This document shows, piece after piece, positions 1 through 5,239 of a stretch of 5,239 nt of DNA. Numbering within the stretch: position 1 is the stretch's first letter; each line of letters begins with the position of its first letter. The DNA is from Campylobacterales bacterium (GTDB lineage: Bacteria; Campylobacterota; Campylobacteria; Campylobacterales; JAADDG01), in the NCBI GenBank assembly GCA_027009865.1, contig JALVCR010000032.1:1-5239 (forward strand), read 5' to 3'. The notes below the pieces were generated by a model. The model was not told the origin of the DNA, did not search any database, and worked only from the letters and a program-made list of their open reading frames with translations. Made by a program: the position numbers and the translations under genes.

Positions 1-1
1 A

Positions 2-607
2 TATATTTACCTAAATAAAGAAAATCTATCTTTCTTTAAAAAAGAGGATCTCAAAAAAGAGATTAAAAAAGAGATACTCATAGCCGATGAAAGAATAGAA
101 AATCTAAAAAAGCCTAAGAAGAAAGAGGAAGTTTTAACCCTAAATACCGATTTTATAAAAAATATAAAAAATAAAAGCAAAAAAACCTCTTTTAAAAATC
201 CGCCTCTTCCACCTCCTAAAATAAAACCTTCAATAAAAATAAAAGAGGCTGCAAATTCTCCAAAAGAAGAGAACAAAAAGATAAAAATAATAAGCAAAAA
301 AGTAGATACTATTACATTTTTAAAGAAAAAATTTCAAGCTACTCATAATATAAATTACGCATTAATGCTATCTAATACATATTTTGAAAAAAGAAAATAT
401 AAAAAAGCCCTCTACTGGGCAATTAAAGCAAACGAAATAGACCCCACAAACGAGAGAAGCTGGATTTTGTTTGCAAAAGCTAAAACGAAAATGGGACAAA
501 AAAAGGAAGCTATAAAAGCTTTGAAAATCTATTTACAAAACAAAACTTCCCAAAGAGTTTTAAATGCGCTTCAAAAGCTTGAGAAAAATAGCAATTTTAA
601 CGGTTAG
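2..607 (+). CDS. TPR protein, MshN/CDC27-family-like, 5' end outside window
   Basis: The frame is open without a stop from base 2 to the TAA at 605-607, giving 201 residues of a protein whose N-terminus is missing. The first ATG, at 365, falls inside the first repeat, so it is internal and not the start. Visible order: a Lys/Glu-rich segment (about 1-60), a proline/lysine-rich linker with PPLPPPKIKP at 67-76, a second charged stretch, then two tetratricopeptide repeats at about 117-150 and 151-184. In repeat 1 the TPR positions 8, 20, 27 and 32 are Ser, Ala, Ala and Pro; repeat 2 has Trp at position 4, Ala at 8, Gly at 15 and Ala at 20. A linker followed by C-terminal TPRs just upstream of a GspE-type ATPase matches MshN of MSHA operons and 'CDC27 family' proteins of Campylobacterota. 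MshN-type proteins have an N-terminal membrane anchor, which would lie left of the window. The likely role is as a scaffold in the pilus-like assembly complex. The TPR call is firm; the MshN assignment rests on architecture and gene order. Confidence 0.8.
   Translation, partial: YIYLNKENLSFFKKEDLKKEIKKEILIADERIENLKKPKKKEEVLTLNTDFIKNIKNKSKKTSFKNPPLPPPKIKPSIKIKEAANSPKEENKKIKIISKKVDTITFLKKKFQATHNINYALMLSNTYFEKRKYKKALYWAIKANEIDPTNERSWILFAKAKTKMGQKKEAIKALKIYLQNKTSQRVLNALQKLEKNSNFNG
552..557 (+). promoter_or_regulatory. Ribosome binding site deciding the start of the 564 gene
   Basis: AAAGAG lies six bases before the ATG at 564, inside the coding sequence of the upstream TPR gene. The alternative in-frame TTG at 579 would give a shorter, more compact signal peptide but has no comparable purine-rich site at the right distance, so ATG 564 is preferred. 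Confidence 0.5.
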
Positions 608-1121
608 CCTAACTTTATTAAAGGCTCAAAGTTTAGAGAATATTTTAAAAAGCTACGAAAACGGGCAGTATTGGAAGAGCTGCTCTCTTTGCCAGAAAAG
701 TATAAATCTTTATAAAAAAAGTGATGAATTTTTAAATTTTTGCGCTCTTTCATGCCTTAAGGCAAATGAGCTTGAAAAAATGGCCTCCTTTGCCTTTTTA
801 TTAAAAAAGACTCCTGCTGATAGAAAAAATTCTATATACTTTTTAACGATTCTCTACCAAAAAGAGCTTCTCTTTCACTCTATTTTAGATGGCAAAGATA
901 TATCTTTTGTCAAAATTCCTAAAACAAATTATATTTTATCCGATATATTCGTAAGATATGTCAAAAATGACTATATAAAAAAAGGAAAAGTTTACATTTT
1001 TCCTGATAAAAAAAATCCTGACATTTTCTATAAGTTAAGTATAGAAAAGATGGGAGATAAAAGAAAACTTTTTTTAAGAACTTTCAAAGGTAAAATCCTT
1101 CTTAAAACAAGGATCTATTAA
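564..1121 (+). CDS. Small predicted exported protein with CxxC/CxxxC helical hairpin
   Basis: This 185-residue protein is not recognised by family. Its N-terminus looks like a Sec signal: basic residues (Arg2, Lys4, Arg7, Lys8), a hydrophobic core at about 9-19, and a possible cleavage after Ala21. An uncleaved anchor is also possible. Residues 24-80 look like one or two TPR-like helical hairpins (Tyr31, Gly34, Tyr36) with four cysteines spaced as a CxxC (40, 43) and a CxxxC (60, 64). The C-terminal 60 residues look strand-rich and are strongly basic, with 17 Lys/Arg against 6 Asp/Glu. The gene overlaps the upstream TPR gene by 44 bases in another frame and ends 11 bases before the ATPase gene, so it is co-transcribed and probably part of the same machine. 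Its slot just before the GspE-type ATPase corresponds to that of ctsX in the Campylobacter competence locus. That is a positional parallel only; I cannot show homology. Confidence 0.8.
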   Translation: MRFKSLRKIAILTVSLTLLKAQSLENILKSYENGQYWKSCSLCQKSINLYKKSDEFLNFCALSCLKANELEKMASFAFLLKKTPADRKNSIYFLTILYQKELLFHSILDGKDISFVKIPKTNYILSDIFVRYVKNDYIKKGKVYIFPDKKNPDIFYKLSIEKMGDKRKLFLRTFKGKILLKTRIY

Positions 1122-1132
1122 AGAGGCGAGAA

Positions 1133-2875
1133 ATGCAAAACTTTAACAAAAATATTATAGATTTCCTTCTAAAAAACAAAATAATTACAGAAAATGGAGC
1201 AAAAGAGCTTGAAGAGGAATCAAAAGACCATAAAATAGGCGAACTTTTAATAAAAAAGGGCTATTTCCCAGAACAGAATATAAAACTTTTGGTAAATGAA
1301 CTTTATAAGAGAAATTTAATTACATTAGAGGAAATAAGAGATCATTTCTCTATAAATATAGAGGAATTTTTAAAGAATCTGGCAAAAGAGCTTAAAATTC
1401 CCTATATGGATTTTGACACAACCGATATAAACTATTCTATAGCTTCAAAAGCTCCGTTAGAGTATCTAAAAAAATATTTCGCTCTTCCTTTTAAAGAGGA
1501 TGAGATAAACGTCTATGTAGCTTTAAAAGATCCGCTAAATATTACAATTCAAGAAGTTATGCAAAGAATTTTCCCAAGAAAACTTGTAAAAGTTGTTTTA
1601 GCAGATCCCGACCAGATAGAAAAACATCTAAATAAACTTGAAACAAACGCAAAAATAAAAGATATTATAGAAGAGATAAAAAAAGAGACCACAAAAAATC
1701 AAGCGGAAAATACAAAAGACTCCTCAGCTATTCTAAAATTAATAGAGATAATTCTAAAAAACTCTATTTTGGCAAGAGGAAGCGATATCCATATAGAGCC
1801 GACAAAAACAAATTGTATCGTTAGAACAAGAATTGACGGGGCGTTAAATGAGATGTTTATTTTCGATAAGGATATCTACCCTCCCCTATCATCCCGTATA
1901 AAACTTTTGGCAAATCTTGATATAGCCGAGAAGAGAAAACCGCAAGATGGAAGATTCTCAGCTACCATTTTAAATAAAGAGTTTGATTTTCGTGTCTCCA
2001 CTCTTCCAATAGTAACGGGCGAATCGATAGTTATGAGAATTTTGGACAAATCAAAAGTTATGATAAAACTTGAAGATTTGGGAATGCAAAAAAAGACATA
2101 TGAGACTTTCTACAAAGCAATGCATGCTCCATACGGGATTATTTTTGTAACGGGACCTACAGGAAGCGGTAAATCTACAACCCTTTATGCCGCGCTAAAT
2201 GCTATAAAAAGCGTAGAGACAAAGATAATTACAGTAGAAGATCCGGTAGAGTATCAGGTAAATATGATTCAGCAAACTCAAGTAAACGAAAAAGCGGGAC
2301 TAACTTTTGCCGAAGCTTTAAGATCTATTCTAAGACAGGATCCAGACGTCATAATGATAGGAGAGGTAAGAGATCAAGAGACTCTAAGAATTGCCATTCA
2401 GGCGGCTTTAACAGGACATCTGGTTTTTTCAACTCTTCATACAAACGATGCCATAAGCGCAGTAACAAGAGTTGTCGATATGGGAATAGAGCCATATTTA
2501 GTAAGCGGAGCGTTAGCTGCAATTGAGGCTCAAAGACTTGTTAGAAAACTGTGCCCATATTGCAAAACTCCAACAATCCTTCCAGATAACGTTTTAAAGG
2601 AGATAGAGAAGGATCTGCCTAAAAATTATCAATTCTATAAAGCCAAAGGGTGCGAGAAATGCTCTCAAACAGGATATATAGGAAGAGAGATGATTTCTGA
2701 AGTTTTGGGAATAGATACGACTCTATCAAGTATGATAGCAAGAAATAGCTCAAAAGAGGAGATGCTAAATTACGCTATCTCGAAAGGATTTAAAACAATG
2801 TTTCAAGACGGTATATTAAGAGCCGCAAAAGGAATTACAACAATAGAAGAGATATTCAGGGTGGCTAAATCATGA
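1133..2875 (+). CDS. gspE: GspE/PilB/MshE-type assembly ATPase
   Basis: Cytoplasmic hexameric ATPase that powers pilin or pseudopilin polymerisation from the inner-membrane platform. It has 580 residues, normal for the family. Residues about 5-165 form a MshEN/T2SSE_N-like N-terminal region ending in the typical IPYMDF segment (89-94). A charged linker at about 165-198 leads to the N2 domain, with GSDIHIEP at 216-223, VRTRIDG at 230-236 and the DIAEKRKPQDGR segment at 263-274 containing the conserved arginines. The motor domain has Walker A GPTGSGKST at 341-349 (Lys347), the Asp box ITVEDPVEY at 366-374, Walker B DPDVIMIGEVRD at 403-414 (Glu411) and the His box around 427-440. Cys474, 477, 507 and 510 form the zinc-binding tetracysteine motif typical of GspE/PilB assembly ATPases and absent from PilT retraction motors. 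All catalytic motifs are intact. ATG 1133 follows a GAGG ribosome binding site (1123-1126) by six bases. Likely equivalents are MshE or Campylobacter CtsE; sequence alone does not separate T2SS, MSHA and competence roles. Confidence 0.95.
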   Translation: MQNFNKNIIDFLLKNKIITENGAKELEEESKDHKIGELLIKKGYFPEQNIKLLVNELYKRNLITLEEIRDHFSINIEEFLKNLAKELKIPYMDFDTTDINYSIASKAPLEYLKKYFALPFKEDEINVYVALKDPLNITIQEVMQRIFPRKLVKVVLADPDQIEKHLNKLETNAKIKDIIEEIKKETTKNQAENTKDSSAILKLIEIILKNSILARGSDIHIEPTKTNCIVRTRIDGALNEMFIFDKDIYPPLSSRIKLLANLDIAEKRKPQDGRFSATILNKEFDFRVSTLPIVTGESIVMRILDKSKVMIKLEDLGMQKKTYETFYKAMHAPYGIIFVTGPTGSGKSTTLYAALNAIKSVETKIITVEDPVEYQVNMIQQTQVNEKAGLTFAEALRSILRQDPDVIMIGEVRDQETLRIAIQAALTGHLVFSTLHTNDAISAVTRVVDMGIEPYLVSGALAAIEAQRLVRKLCPYCKTPTILPDNVLKEIEKDLPKNYQFYKAKGCEKCSQTGYIGREMISEVLGIDTTLSSMIARNSSKEEMLNYAISKGFKTMFQDGILRAAKGITTIEEIFRVAKS

Positions 2876-4119
2876 TTAGATATTATGAAGTAAACTATAT
2901 CTTAAAGGGGAAAAAAGCAAAAACAGTGGTAAAAGCTATAAATAAAATTGAAGCTCTAAATATAGCAAAAGCTAAAATTGCCGGAACTATTCTTAGAATA
3001 AATGAAACCTCCATTCCGGTAGAGGATAGAGCAAAAGAGCTTTATAAATATATTGGAGATTCATATTTTAAAAAGAAGATAAAACCAGAGAACCTAATCT
3101 CTTCAATTAGACAATTAGCGGTTATGGCAAATGCCGGTATTCCTATTCATGACAGTATAAAAGAGGTTGTAAAATCTGCTACCGACAGGCAAGTTAAAGA
3201 GATGTTTTCTAAAATAGACGAAGATTTAAACGCCGGACACAGCCTAACAGAAGCTATCTCTAAATTTAGAAAAGAGGTGGGAGACGTTACCGTAGCAATG
3301 ATAGAGCTTGGAGAAAATACCGGTAATATGGCTGAATCCTTGCAAAAACTTGCAAATATTTTAGAGGAGATGCTTGAGAATAAAAGAAAATTTAAAAAAG
3401 CTATGAGATACCCAATAACCGTAATGATAGCTATCGCAATAGCCTTCTCAATTATGATGATTTATGTCGTTCCGAAATTTAAAGCAATTTTTGATAAATT
3501 TCACTCCGAACTTCCTTTGCCCACAAAAATTTTGCTTGGAATGGAGTATGCGGTAAATCATTACGGACTCTTAATTTTGGGTTCAATTTTTGGAGTAATC
3601 TTTTATGTAAAATTTATGAATAGAACAAATCCCCAGTTTAGATACAATTTTGACAAACATATACTAAAAACATATCTTATCGGAAATATTATCTACTATT
3701 CTACTCTAAGCAGATTTATGATGATATTTACAGAGCTAATTAGAGCCGGAATTCCGGTAGTGGAAGCGTTGGATACGGCCGTTATAACCACTGAAAATGA
3801 ATATTTAAAAGAAAAACTCTCCCTTGTTAAGGTATCGGTTGAAAGAGGAGTTAATTTAACGGAATCTTTCAAGGAAACAGGACTTTTTGAAGGGATGCTC
3901 ATTCAGATGATAAAAGCCGGAGAGCAAGGAGGAGCTTTAGATCAGATGCTTGATAAGGTGGCCGAATATTACAAAATCAAATTTCAGGATCTAATAGAAA
4001 ATATCTCCTCTTATATAGAACCTATAATGCTTGGATTTATAGCCGGTATGGTTTTGCTTTTGGCTCTTGGAATCTTTCTTCCTATGTGGGATATGGCGCA
4101 AACTGTTAAAAAGGGATAA
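2872..4119 (+). CDS. gspF: GspF/PilC/MshG-type inner-membrane platform protein
   Basis: Polytopic inner-membrane protein that couples the assembly ATPase to pilin or pseudopilin polymerisation. Its 415 residues match the family. A small N-terminal domain (about 1-60) starts with the usual Tyr-rich strand. Two T2SSF repeats follow, at about 72-200 and 275-400. Each carries the signature RxxxxLxxxxxAGIP (80-91 and 281-295) and a GExxG motif (GENTG at 147-151; GEQGG at 350-354). Three membrane segments are visible at about 183-201, 231-248 and 384-405, ending in the LPMWDM element. The start overlaps the ATPase stop as ATGA (2872-2875), so the two are translationally coupled. An AGGGTGG site ends seven bases before the ATG. 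The gene is the last of its operon, and its TAA lies inside a terminator hairpin. Likely equivalents are MshG or CtsF. Confidence 0.95.
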   Translation: MIRYYEVNYILKGKKAKTVVKAINKIEALNIAKAKIAGTILRINETSIPVEDRAKELYKYIGDSYFKKKIKPENLISSIRQLAVMANAGIPIHDSIKEVVKSATDRQVKEMFSKIDEDLNAGHSLTEAISKFRKEVGDVTVAMIELGENTGNMAESLQKLANILEEMLENKRKFKKAMRYPITVMIAIAIAFSIMMIYVVPKFKAIFDKFHSELPLPTKILLGMEYAVNHYGLLILGSIFGVIFYVKFMNRTNPQFRYNFDKHILKTYLIGNIIYYSTLSRFMMIFTELIRAGIPVVEALDTAVITTENEYLKEKLSLVKVSVERGVNLTESFKETGLFEGMLIQMIKAGEQGGALDQMLDKVAEYYKIKFQDLIENISSYIEPIMLGFIAGMVLLLALGIFLPMWDMAQTVKKG

Positions 4120-4130
4120 AATCCCTTTTT
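4108..4130. terminator. Bidirectional intrinsic terminator between convergent genes
   Basis: AAAAAGGGAT (4108-4117) pairs perfectly with ATCCCTTTTT (4121-4130) around an AAA loop. The stem ends in five T on the transcript of either strand, so it can stop both the secretion operon and the permease gene. The platform gene's TAA (4117-4119) runs from the stem tip into the loop, and the permease stop (4129-4131, minus strand) overlaps the other end of the stem. The core has only three G:C pairs, so strength is moderate. Confidence 0.8.
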
Positions 4131-5199
4131 ACGCGCAGCAGCTCTTTTTCTCTTTTTTTAAAAGAGGTTTTAATAAAAAGTAAAAAATCAAAATATATAA
4201 AATAATAGAGCTTACAGATTCAACTAAACCCACACTTTCTTTAATTTTAACAATTTCTTTAGCCTCTATAGAGCCAAACAAAAGATCCAAACCAAACCCA
4301 AACAATAAAGAGCCTCCGCTAATAGTTAAAAGATATAAAATTAAAGCCCTTTTCCCAAGCATATTTTTAACAACTCCCATAGTTACCGTATTTGTAGCCG
4401 GTCCTGCTGTCAAAAATACAAATGCAGCTCCTAAACTAACACCGTTTAAAACAAGAGAGGCAGCTATTGGAAGACTTGCCGTAGCGCAAACATACATCGG
4501 AAGAGCTATCAATATGGAAGCTAAATATCCTATCCATAAGTGAGAGCTTAATATCTCTCCCAAATTTTCAGGAATTGCTGTCGAAATTAAAGCTCCTATC
4601 AAAAGTCCCCAAAAAAGAGGCTTTGCTATATCTTTCATTAAAGTTACAAATCCATATCTAAGAGCGTTTTTAAAAGAAAATCTCCTTCTTTTAGCCTCCT
4701 TTTTCAAAGGGGTTTTGACAAAAGAGATATTTTGAGCGCTATTTATAGGAGAGAAAGGATTTATTTTAAATTTTTTAACTTCTTTCTCTTTATCAAAAAT
4801 ATTCTCTAAAATCCCCGCTATTAAAGCTATAATAACAGAGCTTACAACTCTATAAACGGTAAAGGCTAATCCAAATATTCCAAATGTTGCCAAAATAGAA
4901 TCTATTCCGGTAATCGGAGTTGAGATAAGAAAACTAAGCACACTCCCTTTGCTTGCTCCCTCTTTTTTTAAAGCGGCCGCAAGAGGAATTACTCCGCAAG
5001 AGCAAACAGGCAGAGGAATTCCAAAAAGAGTGGATTTTATAACAGATAAAACAGTGCTTTTTCCAAGATGTCTTTGTATAAAATCGGAAGGTATTATCTC
5101 ATGCAAAATTCCAGCTATCAAAAGACCAAAAAGAATATAAAAAGACATCGCCGCGCTAAGATGCCATAAAGATATAAAAAAATTTTCCAAAAATCCCAT
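4129..5199 (-). CDS. SO_0444-like (DUF318/ArsP superfamily) metal efflux permease
   Basis: Integral inner-membrane permease of 356 residues with about eight hydrophobic segments in two halves, joined by a polar, Lys/Arg-rich loop at about 134-177. Each half carries the same motif: PLPVCSCGVIPLAAAL at 62-77 followed by a Gly-Ala-Ser element and STP (93-95), and PMYVCATASLPIAASL at 234-249 followed by Gly-Val-Ser and AGPATN (265-270). These Pro/Cys/Gly elements within the membrane are characteristic of DUF318 permeases, which include ArsP and the SO_0444-type Cu/Zn efflux proteins. Cys66, Cys68 and Cys238 are candidate substrate ligands. The protein ends in KKSCCA, adding a vicinal cysteine pair at 354-355. 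The start at 5199 is supported by AAAAAGGA (5206-5213) six bases away. The gene stands alone and converges on the secretion operon. Superfamily membership is confident; the transported metal or metalloid is not determined by sequence. Confidence 0.85.
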   Translation of the reverse strand: MGFLENFFISLWHLSAAMSFYILFGLLIAGILHEIIPSDFIQRHLGKSTVLSVIKSTLFGIPLPVCSCGVIPLAAALKKEGASKGSVLSFLISTPITGIDSILATFGIFGLAFTVYRVVSSVIIALIAGILENIFDKEKEVKKFKINPFSPINSAQNISFVKTPLKKEAKRRRFSFKNALRYGFVTLMKDIAKPLFWGLLIGALISTAIPENLGEILSSHLWIGYLASILIALPMYVCATASLPIAASLVLNGVSLGAAFVFLTAGPATNTVTMGVVKNMLGKRALILYLLTISGGSLLFGFGLDLLFGSIEAKEIVKIKESVGLVESVSSIILYILIFYFLLKPLLKKEKKSCCA

Positions 5200-5213
5200 A
5201 CCAAATCCTTTTT

Positions 5214-5232
5214 AATAACCATTATCATTATA
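5214..5232 (-). promoter_or_regulatory. Fur-box-like operator overlapping a -10 box for the permease
   Basis: Read on the minus strand, TATAATGATAATGGTTATT fits the three-hexamer Fur pattern (NATWAT, NATWAT, N, ATWATN), with one mismatch in the last hexamer. It contains an imperfect 17-base palindrome (5215-5231; 12 of 16 symmetric positions match). Its first hexamer (5227-5232) is also a perfect TATAAT -10 box, which would start transcription near 5220 and give a leader of about 20 bases. A bound repressor would block this promoter. Fur, Zur/PerR-type or ArsR/SmtB-type regulators are all possible, and AT-rich background can mimic such sites. Any -35 element is at or beyond the window edge. 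Confidence 0.4.
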
Positions 5233-5239
5233 ATAACTT

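Noticed and set aside
7..297. Open frame on the minus strand rich in Phe, Leu and Ser, resembling a membrane protein
   Set aside because: It is the complement of a Lys/Glu/Ile-rich coding stretch, which automatically reads as Phe/Leu-rich; the plus frame has clear TPR architecture and operon context.
1008..1015. Run of eight A in the small exported-protein gene as a possible phase-variation tract
   Set aside because: Runs of seven or eight A are expected in such Lys-rich, AT-rich coding sequence, the frame is intact, and no functional on/off logic is apparent.
3696..3902. Short minus-strand open frame inside the platform gene
   Set aside because: It lies wholly within the second T2SSF repeat, has no supporting ribosome binding site and a composition unlike a real protein.
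1..4119. Recurrent AAAGAG/AAAAGAGG-like words and RAATTY-type sites as possible DNA-uptake or regulatory repeats
   Set aside because: They fall in phase with common Lys-Glu, Ile and Asn-Phe codon pairs and occur at scattered, irregular spacing; composition explains them without a specific function.
4108..4130. Inverted repeat between the convergent genes as a mobile-element end or attachment site
   Set aside because: There is no integrase, transposase or second copy in the window, and the T-ended stem next to two stop codons is fully explained as a terminator.
4949..5140. Short plus-strand open frame opposite the permease
   Set aside because: It is antisense to the conserved CSC motif region; no recognisable domain or initiation signal.

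Overview
The window is AT-rich, with lysine-rich proteins, heavy use of AGA (Arg) and ATA (Ile) codons, tight gene packing and short purine-rich ribosome binding sites. Together with the gene order, this suggests a Campylobacterota (epsilonproteobacterial) chromosome, perhaps a vent-type lineage such as Nautiliales or Nitratiruptor. The phylum is a fairly confident inference; the genus is not resolvable by eye.

Bases 2-4119 hold the 3' part of one plus-strand operon for a type IV pilus-like / type II secretion-like machine. It begins with the C-terminal 201 residues of a TPR protein that runs off the left edge: a proline/lysine-rich linker followed by two TPRs, MshN/'CDC27-family'-like. This overlaps by 44 bases a small predicted exported protein with four cysteines. 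A GspE/PilB/MshE-type assembly ATPase follows, then, through an ATGA overlap, a GspF/PilC/MshG-type inner-membrane platform protein. The order TPR protein - (small protein) - ATPase - platform resembles mshN-mshE-mshG of MSHA pilus operons, and ctsX-ctsE-ctsF in the Campylobacter DNA-uptake locus. The most likely role is therefore competence (DNA uptake) or MSHA-like pilus assembly. No secretin, pilin, pseudopilin or prepilin peptidase gene lies in the window.

The operon ends at a perfect 10-bp stem, 3-base loop hairpin (4108-4130) that contains or touches the stop codons of both convergent genes and is T-ended on both strands. It should work as a bidirectional terminator.

Bases 4129-5199 (minus strand) encode an integral-membrane permease of the DUF318/ArsP-like superfamily, closest by eye to the SO_0444-type Cu/Zn efflux permeases. 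Upstream of its start are a good ribosome binding site and an AT-rich imperfect palindrome that overlaps a perfect TATAAT -10 box and resembles a Fur-family box. Metal-responsive control is plausible. The permease appears functionally unrelated to the secretion genes.

There are no RNA genes, CRISPR arrays, insertion sequences or non-coding gaps over 300 bases. Nothing here is clearly a new system. The least explained gene is the small four-cysteine exported protein at 564-1121.
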